This document shows positions 22,634 to 35,409 of a DNA stretch of 64,000 bases, one piece after another (position 1 is the first letter of the stretch; each line of letters begins with the position of its first letter). The position numbers and the translations under genes are program-made. The notes under the pieces were generated by a model. That model ran no database searches. It was given only the letters and a program-made list of their open reading frames with translations, and was not told the DNA's origin. Source of the DNA: Henricia sp. BOLD:AAB3569 (lineage: Eukaryota; Echinodermata; Asteroidea; Spinulosida; Echinasteridae); the NCBI GenBank assembly GCA_037783545.1, contig JBBELK010000096.1:3348001-3412000 (forward strand), given 5' to 3'.

Positions 22634-25600
22634 TTCTCGGCCATTTCCCGGCGAAAGTCTGTCAATTTTTCAGGACAAGTGCGGAATATAGACTGTTTGG
22701 AGCATGCAAAATTTGAAGTTCGTCGGAAAATTTCTTGACTTCAAAATTTGCCGACGTTTGGACCACACTTTGACCAAATTCCCGTCCCAAACAAGACTGA
22801 GCCTGCGCACGAGTGATCAGGAGTACACGGACAGCCACGGTCTGCAGAGCAGGCAGGAAGCCCAGTTTTCCATAAACTCTGAAATTTCTCGGCCATTTCC
22901 CGGCGAAAGTCTGTCAATTTTTCAGGACAAGTGCGGAATATAGACTGTTTGGAGCATGCAAAATTTGAAGTTCGTCGGAAAATTTCTTGACTTCAAAATT
23001 TGCCGACGTTTGGACCACACTTTGACCAAATTCCCGTCCCAAACAAGACTGAGCATGCGCACGAGTGATCAGGATACACGGACAGCCACGGTCTGCAGAG
23101 CAGGCAGGAAGCCCAGTTTTCCCTAAACTCTGAAATTTCTCGGCCATTTCCCGGCGAAAGTCTGTCAATTTTTCAGGACAAGTGCGGAATATAGACTGTT
23201 TGGAGCATGCAAAATTTGAAGTACGTCGGAAAATTTATTGACTTCCAAATTGTCCGACGTTTGGACCACACTTTGACCAAATTCCCGTCCCAAACAAGAC
23301 TGAGCATGCGCACGAGTGATCAGGAGTACACGGACAGCCACGGTCTGCAGAGCAGGCAGGAAGCCCGAGCCCAGTTTTCCCTAAAATCTGAAATTTCTCG
23401 GCCATTTCCCGGCGAAAGTCTGTCAATTTTTCAGGACAAGTGCGGAATATAGACTGTTTGGAGCATGCAAAATTTGAAGTTCGTCGGAAAATTTCTTGAC
23501 TTCCAAATTTGCCGACGTTTGGACCACACTTTGACCAAATTCCCGTCCCAAACAATACTGAGCATGCGCACGAGTGATCAGGAGTACACGGACAGCCACG
23601 GTCTGCAGAGCAGGCAGGAAGCCCGAGCCCAGTTTTCCCTAAAATCTGAAATTTCTCGGCCATTTCCCGGCGAAAGTCTGTCAATTTTTCAGGACAAGTG
23701 CGGAATATAGACTGTTTGGAGCATGCAAAATTTGAAGTTCGTCGGAAAATTTCTTGACTTCAAAATTTGCCGACGTTTGGACCACACTTTGACCAAATTC
23801 CCGTCCCAAACAAGACTGAGCATGCGCACGAGTGATCAGGAGTACACGGACAGCCACGGTCTGCAGAGCAGGCAGGAAGCCCAGTTTTCCCTAAACTCTG
23901 AAATTTCTCGGCCATTTCCCGGCGAAAGTCTGTCAATTTTTCAGGACAAGTGCGGAATATAGACTGTTTGGAGCATGCAAAATTTGAAGTTCGTCGGAAA
24001 ATTTCTTGACTTCAAAATTTGCCGACGTTTGGACCACACTTTGACCAAATTCCCGTCCCAAACAAGACTGAGCATGCGCACGAGTGATCAGGAGTACACG
24101 GACAGCCACGGTCTGCAGAGCAGGCAGGAAGCCCAGTTTTCCCTAAACTCTGAAATTTCTCGGCCATTTCCCGGCGAAAGTCTGTCAATTTTTCAGGACA
24201 AGTGCGGAATATAGACTGTTTGGAGCATGCAAAATTTGAAGTTCGTCGGAAAATTTCTTGACTTCCAAATTTGACGACGTTTGGACCACACTTTGACCAA
24301 ATTCCCGTCCCAAACAAGACTGAGCATGCGCACGAGTGATCAGGAGTACACGGACAGCCACGGTCTGCAGAGCAGGCAGGAAGCCCAGTTTTCCCTAAAC
24401 TCTGAAATTTCTCGGCCATTTCCCGGCGAAAGTCTGTCAATTTTTCAGGACAAGTGCGGAATATAGACTGTTTGGAGCATGCAAAATTTGAAGTTCGTCG
24501 GAAAATTTCTTGACTTCCAAATTTGCCGACGTTTGGACCACACTTTGACCAAATTCCCGTCCCAAACAATACTGAGCATGCGCACGAGTGATCAGGAGTA
24601 CACGGACAGCCACGGTCTGCAGAGCAGGCAGGAAGCCCGAGCCCAGTTTTCCCTAAAATCTGAAATTTCTCGGCCATTTCCCGGCGAAAGTCTGTCAATT
24701 TTTCAGGACAAGTGCGGAATATAGACTGTTTGGAGCATGCAAAATTTGAAGTTCGTCGGAAAATTTCTTGACTTCAAAATTTGCCGACGTTTGGACCACA
24801 CTTTGACCAAATTCCCGTCCCAAACAAGACTGAGCATGCGCACGAGTGATCAGGAGTACACGGACAGCCACGGTCTGCAGAGCAGGCAGGAAGCCCAGTT
24901 TTCCCTAAACTCTGAAATTTCTCGGCCATTTCCCGGCGAGAGTCTGTCAATTTTTCAGGACAAGTGCGGAATATAGACTGTTTGGAGCATGCAAAATTTG
25001 AAGTTCGTCGGAAAATTTCTTGACTTCAAAATTTGCCGACGTTTGGACCACACTTTGACCAAATTCCCGTCCCAAACAAGACTGAGCATGCGCACGAGTG
25101 ATCAGGAGTACACGGACAGCCACGGTCTGCAGAGCAGGCAGGAAGCCCAGTTTTCCCTAAACTCTGAAATTTCTCAGCCATTTCCCGGCGAAAGTCTGTC
25201 AATTTTTCAGGACAAGTGCGGAATATAGACTGTTTGGAGCATGCAAAATTTGAAGTTCGTCGGAAAATTTCTTGACTTCAAAATTTGCCGACGTTTGGAC
25301 CACACTTTGACCAAATTCCCGTCCCAAACAAGACTGAGCATGCGCACGAGTGATCAGGAGTACACGGACAGCCACGGTCTGCAGAGCAGGCAGGAAGCCC
25401 GAGCCCAGTTTTCCCTAAACTCTGAAATTTCTCGGCCATTTCCCGGCGAAAGTCTGTCAATTTTTCAGGACAAGTGCGGAATATAGACTGTTTGGAGCAT
25501 GCAAATTTTGAAGTTCGTCTGAAAATATATTGACTTCCAAATTTGCCGACGTTTGGACCACACTTTGACCAAATTCCCGTCCCAAACAAGACTGAGCATG

Positions 25601-28039
25601 CGCACGAGTGATCAGGAGTACACGGACAGCCACGGTCTGCAGAGCAGGCAGGAAGCCCGGGCCCAGTTTTCCCTAAACTCTGAAATTTCTCGGCCATTTC
25701 CCGGCGAAAGTCTGTCAATTTTTTCAGGACAAGTGCGGAATATAGACTGTTTGGAGCATGCAAAATTTGAAGTTCGTTGGAAAATTTCTTGACTTCCAAA
25801 TTTGCCGACGTTTGGACCACACTTTGACCAAATTCCCGTCCCAAACAAGACTGAGCATGCGCACGAGTGATCAGGAGTACACGGACAGCCACGGTCTGCA
25901 GAGCAGGCAGGAAGCCCAGTTTTCCCTAAACTCTGAAATTTCTCGGCCATTTCCCGGCGAAAGTCTGTCAATTTTTCAGGACAAGTGCGGAATATAGACT
26001 GTTTGGAGCATGCAAAATTTGAAGTTCGTCGGAAAATTTCTTGACTTCAAAATTTGCCGACGTTTGGACCACACTTTGACCAAATTCCCGTCCCAAACAA
26101 GACTGAGCATGCGCACGAGTGATCAGGAGTACACGGACAGCCACGGTCTGCAGAGCAGGCAGGAAGCCGGAGCCCAGTTTTCCCTAAAATCTGAAATTTC
26201 TCGGCCATTTCCCGGCGAAAGTCTGTAAATTTTTCAGGACAAGTGCGGAATATAGACTGTTTGGAGCATGCAAAATTTGAAGTTCGTCGGAAAATTTCTT
26301 GACTTCAAAATTTGCCGACGTTTGGACCACACTTTGACCAAATTCCCGTCCCAAACAAGACTGAGCATGCGCACGAGTGATTAGGAGTACACGGACAGCC
26401 ACGTCTGCAGAGCAGGCAGGAAGCCCAGTTTTCCCTAAACTCTGAAATTTCTCGGCCATTTCCCGGCGAAAGTCTGTCAATTTTTCAGGACAAGTGCGGA
26501 ATATAGACTGTTTGGAGCATGCAAAATTTGAAGTTCGTCGGAAAATTTCTTGACTTCCAAATTTGCCGACGTTTGGACCACACTTTGACCAAATTCCCGT
26601 CCCAAACAAGACTGAGCATGCGCACGAGTGATCAGGAGTACACGGACAGCCACGGTCTGCAGAGCAGGCAGGAAGCCCAGTTTTCCCTAAACTCTGAAAT
26701 TTCTCGGCCATTTCCCGGCGAAAGTCTGTCAATTTTTCAGGACAAGTGCGGAATATAGACTGTTTGGAGCATGCAAAATTTGAAGTTCGTCGGAAAATTT
26801 CTTGACTTCAAAATTTGCCGACGTTTGGACCACACTTTGACCAAATTCCCGTCCCAAACAAGACTGAGCATGCGCACGAGTGATCAGGAGTACACGGACA
26901 GCCACGTCTGCAGAGCAGGCAGGAAGCCCAGTTTTCCCTAAACTCTGAAATTTCTCGGCCATTTCCCGGCGAAAGTCTGTCAATTTTTCAGGACAAGTGC
27001 GGAATATAGACTGTTTGGAGCATGCAAAATTTGAAGTACGTCGGAAAATTTCTTGACTTCCAAATTTGCCGACGTTTGGACCACACTTTGACCAAATTCC
27101 CGTCCCAAACAAGACTGAGCATGCGCACGAGTGATCAGGAGTACACGGACAGCCACGGTCTGCAGAGCAGGCAGGAAGCCCGAGCCCATGCAGTTTTCCC
27201 CAAACTCTGAAATTTCTCGGCCATTTCCCGGCGAAAGTCTGTCAATTTTTCAGGACAAGTGCGGAATATAGACTGTTTGGAGCATGCAAATTTTGAAGTT
27301 CTTCTGAAAATTTCTTGACTTCCAAATTTGCCGACGTTTGGACCACACTTTGACCAAATTCCCGTCCCAAACAAGACTGAGCATGCGCACGAGTGATCAG
27401 GAGTACACGGACAGCCACGGTCTGCAGAGCAGGCAGGAAGCCCAGTTTTCCCCAAACTCTGAAATTTCTCGGCCATTTCCCGGCGAAAGTCTGTCAATTT
27501 TTCAGGACAAGTGCGGAATATAGACTGTTTGGAGCATGCACATTTTGAAGTTCGTCTAAAAATTTCTTGACTTCCAAATTTGCCGACGTTTGGACCACAC
27601 TTTGACAAAATTCCCGTCCCAAACAAGACTGAGCATGCGCACGAGTGATCAGGAGTACACGGACAGCCACGGTCTACAGAGCAGGCAGGAAGCCCAGTTT
27701 TCCCTAAACTCTGAAATTTCTCGGCCATTTCCCGGCGAAAGTCTGTCAATTTTTCAGGACAAGTGCGGAATATAGACTGTTTGGAGCATGCAAAATTTGA
27801 AGTACGTCGGAAAATTTCTTGACTTCAAAATTTGCCGACGTTTGGACCACACTTTGACCAAATTCCCGTCCCAAACAAGACTGAGCATGCGCACGAGTGA
27901 TCAGGAGTACACGGACAGCCACGGTCTGCAGAGCAGGCAGGAAGCCCAGTTTTCCCTAAACTCTGAAATTTCTCGGCCATTTCCCGGCGAAAGTCTGTCA
28001 ATTTTTCAGGACAAGTGTGGAATATAGACTGTTTGGAGC

Positions 28040-28805
28040 ATGCAAAATTTGAAGTTCGTCGGAAAATTTCTTGACTTCAAAATTTGCCGACGTTTGGACC
28101 ACACTTTGACCAAATTCCCGTCCCAAACAAGACTGAGCATGCGCACGACTGATCAGGAGTACACGGACAGCCACGGTCTGCAGAGCAGGCAGGAAGCCCG
28201 AGCCCATGCAGTTTTCCCCAAACTCTGAAATTTCTCGGCCATTTCCCGGCGAAAGTCTGTCAATTTTTCAGGACAAGTGCGGAATATAGACTGTTTGGAG
28301 CATGCAAATTTTGAAGTTCGTCTGAAAATTTCTTGACTTCCAAATTTGCCGACGTTTGGACCACACTTTGACCAAATTCCCGTCCCAAACAAGACTGAGC
28401 ATGCGCACGAGTGATCAGGAGTACACGGACAGCCACGGTCTGCAGAGCAGGCAGGAAGCCCAGTTTTCCCCAAACTCTGAAATTTCTCGGCCATTTCCCG
28501 GCGAAAGTCTGTCAATTTTTCAGGACAAGTGCGGAATATAGACTGTTTGGAGCATGCACATTTTGAAGTTCGTCTGAAAATTTCTTGACTTCCAAATTTG
28601 CCGACGTTTGGACCACACTTTGACCAAATTCCCGTCCCAAACAAGACTGAGCATGCGCACGAGTGATCAGGAGTACACGGACAGCCACGGTCTACAGAGC
28701 AGGCAGGAAGCCCAGTTTTCCCTAAACTCTGAAATTTCTCGGCCATTTCCCGGCGAAAGTCTGTCAATTTTTCAGGACAAGTGCGGAATATAGACTGTTT
28801 GGAGC
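28040..28805 (+). repeat. 766-bp three-unit segment present only in the second block
   Basis: Units of 262, 252 and 252 bp (starts 28040, 28302, 28554) lie between the counterparts of 13713 and 13965, which adjoin in the first block. They closely resemble units at 17895-18156, 18157 onward and 18661/18913, including the catgc insertion and the ctacagag variant. An internal exchange or gene-conversion-like copying from elsewhere in the block is the likely origin. The alternative is loss from the first block. Confidence 0.85.
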
Positions 28806-30711
28806 ATGCAAAATTTGAAGTTCGTCGGAAAATTTCTTGACTTCAAAATTTGCCGACGTTTGGACCACACTTTGACCAAATTCCCGTCCCAAACAAGACT
28901 GAGCATGCGCACGAGTGATCAGGAGTACACGGACAGCCACGGTCTGCAGAGCAGAAAATTCTCGGCCATTTCCCGGCGAAAGTCTGTCAATTTTTCAGGA
29001 CAAGTGCGGAATATAGACTGTTTGGAGCATGCAAAATTTGAAGTACGTCGGAAAATTTCTTGACTTCCAAATTTGCCGACGTTTGGACCACACTTTGACC
29101 AAATTCCCGTCCCAAACAAGACTGAGCATGCGCACGAGTGATCAGGAGTACACGGACAGCCACGGTCTGCATAGCAGAAAATTATCGGCCATTTCCCGGC
29201 GAAAGTCTGTCAATTTTTCAGGACAAGTGCGGAATATAGACTGTTTGGAGCCTGCAAAATTTGAAGTACGTCGGAAAATTTCTTGACTTCCAAATTTGCC
29301 GACGTTTGGACCACACTTTGACCAAATTCCCGTCCCAAACAAGACTGAGCATGCGCACGAGTGATCAGGAGTACACGGACAGCCACGGTCTGCAGAGCAG
29401 GCAGGAAGCCCAGTTTTCCCTAAACTCTGAAATTTCTCGGCCATTTCCCGGCGAAAGTCTGTCAATTTTTCAGGACAAGTGTGGAATATAGACTGTTTGG
29501 AGCATGCAAAATTTGAAGTTCGTCGGAAAATTTCTTGACTTCAAAATTTGCCGACGTTTGGACCACACTTTGACCAAATTCCCGTCCCAAACAAGACTGA
29601 GCATGCGCACGAGTGATCAGGAGTACACGGACAGCCACGGTCTGCAGAGCAGGCAGGAAGCCCAGTTTTCCCTAAACTCTGAAATTTCTCGGCCATTTCC
29701 CGGCGAAAGTCTGTCAATTTTTCAGGACAAGTGCGGAATATAGACTGTTTGGAGCATGCTAAATTTGAAGTTCGTCGGAAAATTTCTTGACTTCAAAATT
29801 TGCCGACGTTTGGACCACACTTTGACCAAATTCCCGTCCCAAACAAGACTGAGCATGCGCACGACTGATCAGGAGTACACGGACAGACACGGTCTGCAGA
29901 GCAGAAAATTCTCGGCCATTTCCCGGCGAAAGTCTGTCAATTTTTCAGGACATGTGCGGAATATAGACTGTTTGGAGCATGCAAAATTTGAAGTACGTCG
30001 GAAAATTTCTTGACTTCCAAATTTGCCGACGTTTGGACCACACTTTGACCAAATTCCCGTCCCAAACAAGACTGAGCATGCGCACGAGTGATCAGGAGTA
30101 CACGGACAGCCACGGTCTGCAGAGCAGGCAGGAAGCCCAGTTTTCCCTAAACTCTGAAATTTCTCGGCCATTTCCCGGCGAAAGTCTGTCAATTTTTCAG
30201 GACAAGTGTGGAATATAGACTGTTTGGAGCATGCAAATTTTGAAGTTCGTCGGAAAATTTCTTGACTTCAAAATTTGCCGACGTTTGGACCACACTTTGA
30301 CCAAATTCCCGTCCCAAACAAGACTGAGCATGCGCACGACTGATCAGGAGTACACGGACAGCCACGGTCTGCAGAGCAGGCAGGAAGCCCGAGCCCAGTT
30401 TTCCCCAAACTCTGAAATTTCTCGGCCATTTCCCGGCGAAAGTCTGTCAATTTTTCAGGACAAGTGCGGAATATAGACTGTTTGGAGCATGCACATTTTG
30501 AAGTTCGTCTGAAAATTTCTTGACTTCCAAATTTGCCGACGTTTGGACCACACTTTGACCAAATTCCCGTCCCAAACAAGACTGAGCATGCGCACGAGTG
30601 ATCAGGAGTACACGGACAGCCACGGTCTGCAGAGCAGAAAATTCTCGGCCATTTCCCGGCGAAAGTCTGTCAATTTTTCAGGACAAGTGCGGAATATAGA
30701 CTGTTTGGAGC
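28806..30711 (+). repeat. Cluster of 223-bp short units (29-bp deletion), second block
   Basis: Counterparts of the short units of the first block: 28806, 29029, 29756 and 30489, with a fifth at 34006. The 29029 unit has two private substitutions (29172, 29184), and the following unit has gcctgc in place of gcatgc at its start (29252). Confidence 0.9.
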
Positions 30712-33700
30712 ATGCAAAATTTGAAGTACGTCGGAAAATTTCTTGACTTCCAAATTTGCCGACGTTTGGACCACACTTTGACCAAATTCCCGTCCCAAAC
30801 AAGACTGAGCATGCGCACGAGTGATCAGGAGTACACGGACAGCCACGGTCTGCAGAGCAGGCAGGAAGCCCAGTTTTCCCTAAACTCTGAAATTTCTCGG
30901 CCATTTCCCGGCGAAAGTCTGTCAATTTTTCAGGACAAGTGTGGAATATAGACTGTTTGGAGCATGCAAAATTTGAAGTTCGTCGGAAAATTTCTTGACT
31001 TCAAAATTTGCCGACGTTTGGACCACACTTTGACCAAATTCCCGTCCCAAACAAGACTGAGCATGCGCACGAGTGATCAGGAGTACACGGACAGCCACGG
31101 TCTGCAGAGCAGGCAGGAAGCCCAGTTTTCCCTAAACTCTGAAATTTCTCGGCCATTTCCCGGCGAAAGTCTGTCAATTTTTCAGGACAAGTGCGGAATA
31201 TAGACTGTTTGGAGCATGCAAAATTTGAAGTTCGTCGGAAAATTTCTTGACTTCAAAATTTGCCGACGTTTGGACCACACTTTGACCAAATTCCCGTCCC
31301 AAACAAGACTGAGCATGCGCACGAGTGATCAGGAGTACACGGACAGCCACGTCTGCAGAGCAGGCAGGAAGCCCAGTTTTCCCTAAACTCTGAAATTTCT
31401 CGGCCATTTCCCGGCGAAAGTCTGTCAATTTTTCAGGACAAGTGCGGAATATAGACTGTTTGGAGCATGCAAAATTTGAAGTACGTCGGAAAATTTCTTG
31501 ACTTCCAAATTTGCCGACGTTTGGACCACACTTTGACCAAATTCCCGTCCCAAACAAGACTGAGCATGCGCACGAGTGATCAGGAGTACACGGACAGCCA
31601 CGGTCTGCAGAGCAGGCAGGAAGCCCAGTTTTCCCTAAACTCTGAAATTTCTCGGCCATTTCCCGGCGAAAGTCTGTCAATTTTTCAGGACAAGTGTGGA
31701 ATATAGACTGTTTGGAGCATGCAAAATTTGAAGTTCGTCGGAAAATATATTGACTTCAAAATTTGCCGACGTTTGGACCACACTTTGACCAAATTCCCGT
31801 CCCAAACAAGACTGAGCATGCGCACGACTGATCAGGAGTACACGGACAGCCACGGTCTGCAGAGCAGGCAGGAAGCCCGAGCCCATGCAGTTTTCCCCAA
31901 ACTCTGAAATTTCTCGGCCATTTCCCGGCGAAAGTCTGTCAATTTTTCAGGACAAGTGCGGAATATAGACTGTTTGGAGCATGCAAATTTTGAAGTTCGT
32001 CTGAAAATTTCTTGACTTCCAAATTTGCCGACGTTTGGACCACACTTTGACCAAATTCCCGTCCCAAACAAGACTGAGCATGCGCACGAGTGATCAGGAG
32101 TACACGGACAGCCACGGTCTGCAGAGCAGGCAGGAAGCCCAGTTTTCCCCAAACTCTGAAATTTCTCGGCCATTTCCCGGCGAAAGTCTGTCAATTTTTC
32201 AGGACAAGTGCGGAATATAGACTGTTTGGAGCATGCACATTTTGAAGTTCGTCTGAAAATTTCTTGACTTCCAAATTTGCCGACGTTTGGACCACACTTT
32301 GACCAAATTCCCGTCCCAAACAAGACTGAGCATGCGCACGAGTGATCAGGAGTACACGGACAGCCACGTCTGCAGAGCAGGCAGGAAGCCCAGTTTTCCC
32401 TAAACTCTGAAATTTCTCGGCCATTTCCCGGCGAAAGTCTGTCAATTTTTCAGGACAAGTGCGGAATATAGACTGTTTGGAGCATGCAAAATTTCAAGTA
32501 CGTCGGAAAATTTCTTGACTTCCAAATTTGCCGACGTTTGGACCACACTTTGACCAAATTCCCGTCCCAAACAAGACTGAGCATGCGCACGAGTGATCAG
32601 GAGTACACGGACAGCCACGGTCTGCAGAGCAGGCAGGAAGCCCAGTTTTCCCTAAACTCTGAAATTTCTCGGCCATTTCCCGGCGAAAGTCTGTCAATTT
32701 TTCAGGACAAGTGTGGAATATAGACTGTTTGGAGCATGCAAAATTTGAAGTTCGTCGGAAAATTTCTTGACTTCAAAATTTGCCGACGTTTGGACCACAC
32801 TTTGACCAAATTCCCGTCCCAAACAAGACTGAGCATGCGCACGACTGATCAGGAGTACACGGACAGCCACGGTCTGCAGAGCAGGCAGGAAGCCCGAGCC
32901 CATGCAGTTTTCCCCAAACTCTGAAATTTCTCGGCCATTTCCCGGCGAAAGTCTGTCAATTTTTCAGGACAAGTGCGGAATATAGACTGTTTGGAGCATG
33001 CAAATTTTGAAGTTCGTCTGAAAATTTCTTGACTTCCAAATTTGCCGACGTTTGGACCACACTTTGACCAAATTCCCGTCCCAAACAAGACTGAGCATGC
33101 GCACGAGTGATCAGGAGTACACGGACAGCCACGGTCTGCAGAGCAGGCAGGAAGCCCAGTTTTCCCCAAACTCTGAAATTTCTCGGCCATTTCCCGGCGA
33201 AAGTCTGTCAATTTTTCAGGACAAGTGCGGAATATAGACTGTTTGGAGCATGCAAATTTTGAAGTTCGTCTGAAAATTTCTTGACTTCCAAATTTGCCGA
33301 CGTTTGGACCACACTTTGACCAAATTCCCGTCCCAAACAAGACTGAGCATGCGCACGAGTGATCAGGAGTACACGGACAGCCACGGTCTGCAGAGCAGGC
33401 AGGAAGCCCAGTTTTCCCCAAACTCTGAAATTTCTCGGCCATTTCCCGGCGAAAGTCTGTCAATTTTTCAGGACAAGTGCGGAATATAGACTGTTTGGAG
33501 CATGCACATTTTGAAGTTCGTCTGAAAATTTCTTGACTTCCAAATTTGCCGACGTTTGGACCACACTTTGACCAAATTCCCGTCCCAAACAAGACTGAGC
33601 ATGCGCACGAGTGATCAGGAGTACACGGACAGCCACGGTCTGCAGAGCAGGCAGGAAGCCCAGTTTTCCCCAAACTCTGAAATTTCTCGGCCATTTCCCG

Positions 33701-35409
33701 GCGAAAGTCTGTCAATTTTTCAGGACAAGTGCGGAATATAGACTGTTTGGAGCATGCACATTTTGAAGTTCGTCTGAAAATTTCTTGACTTCCAAATTTG
33801 CCGACGTTTGGACCACACTTTGACCAAATTCCCGTCCCAAACAAGACTGAGCATGCGCACGAGTGATCAGGAGTACACGGACAGCCACGGTCTACAGAGC
33901 AGGCAGGAAGCCCAGTTTTCCCTAAACTCTGAAATTTCTCGGCCATTTCCCGGCGAAAGTCTGTCAATTTTTCAGGACAAGTGCGGAATATAGACTGTTT
34001 GGAGCATGCAAAATTTGAAGTTCGTCGGAAAATTTCTTGACTTCAAAATTTGCCGACGTTTGGACCACACTTTGACCAAATTCCCGTCCCAAACAAGACT
34101 GAGCATGCGCACGAGTGATCAGGAGTACACGGACAGCCACGGTCTGCAGAGCAGAAAATTCTCGGCCATTTCCCGGCGAAAGTCTGTCAATTTTTCAGGA
34201 CAAGTGCGGAATATAGACTGTTTGGAGCATGCACAATTTGAAGTACGTCGGAAAATTTCTTGACTTCCAAATTTGCCGACGTTTGGACCACACTTTGACC
34301 AAATTCCCGTCCCAAACAAGACTGAGCATGCGCACGAGTGATCAGGAGTACACGGACAGCCACGGTCTGCAGAGCAGGCAGGAAGCCCAGTTTTCCCTAA
34401 ACTCTGAAATTTCTCGGCCATTTCCCGGCGAAAGTCTGTCAATTTTTCAGGACAAGTGTGGAATATAGACTGTTTGGAGCATGCAAAATTTGAAGTTCGT
34501 CGGAAAATTTCTTGACTTCAAAATTTGCCGACGTTTGGACCACACTTTGACCAAATTCCCGTCCCAAACAAGACTGAGCATGCGCACGACTGATCAGGAG
34601 TACACGGACAGCCACGGTCTGCAGAGCAGGCAGGAAGCCCGAGCCCATGCAGTTTTCCCCAAACTCTGAAATTTCTCGGCCATTTCCCGGCGAAAGTCTG
34701 TCAATTTTTCAGGACAAGTGCGGAATATAGACTGTTTGGAGCATGCAAATTTTGAAGTTCGTCTGAAAATTTCTTGACTTCCAAATTTGCCGACGTTTGG
34801 ACCACACTTTGACCAAATTCCCGTCCCAAACAAGACTGAGCATGCGCACGAGTGATCAGGAGTACACGGACAGCCACGGTCTGCAGAGCAGGCAGGAAGC
34901 CCAGTTTTCCCTAAACTCTGAAATTTCTCGGCCATTTCCCGGCGAAAGTCTGTCAATTTTTCAGGACAAGTGCGAAATATAGACTGTTTGGAGCATGCAA
35001 AATTTGAAGTTCGTCGGAAAATTTCTTGACTTCAAAATTTGCCGACGTTTGGACCACACTTTGACCAAATTCCCGTCCCAAACAAGACTGAGCATGCGCA
35101 CGAGTGATCAGGAGTACACGGACAGCCACGGTCTGCAGAGCAGGCAGGAAGCCCGGGCCCAGTTTTCCCTAAACTCTGAAATTTCTCGGCCATTTCCCAG
35201 CGAAAGTCTGTCAATTTTTCAGGACAAGTGTGGAATATAGACTGTTTGGAGCATGCAAAATTCGAAGTTCGTCGGAAAATTTCTTGACTTCCAAATTTGC
35301 CGACGTTTGGACCACACTTTGACCAAATTCCCGTCCCAAACAAGACTGAGCATGCGCACGAGTGATCAGGAGTACACGGACAGCCACGGTCTGCAGAGCA
35401 GGCAGGAAG

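Larger units (their letters stand above)
23387..35409 (+). repeat. Large duplicated block, copy 2 (about 12.0 kb)
   Basis: Near-identical copy of 9312-20568, longer by 766 bp because of three extra units at 28040-28805. The copies differ by roughly one base per kilobase by eye, far less than neighbouring units differ from each other, so the duplication is recent or recently homogenised. Differences private to this copy include gcctgc at 29252, ctgcatagc at 29172 and gcacaattt at 34234. Confidence 0.9.
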
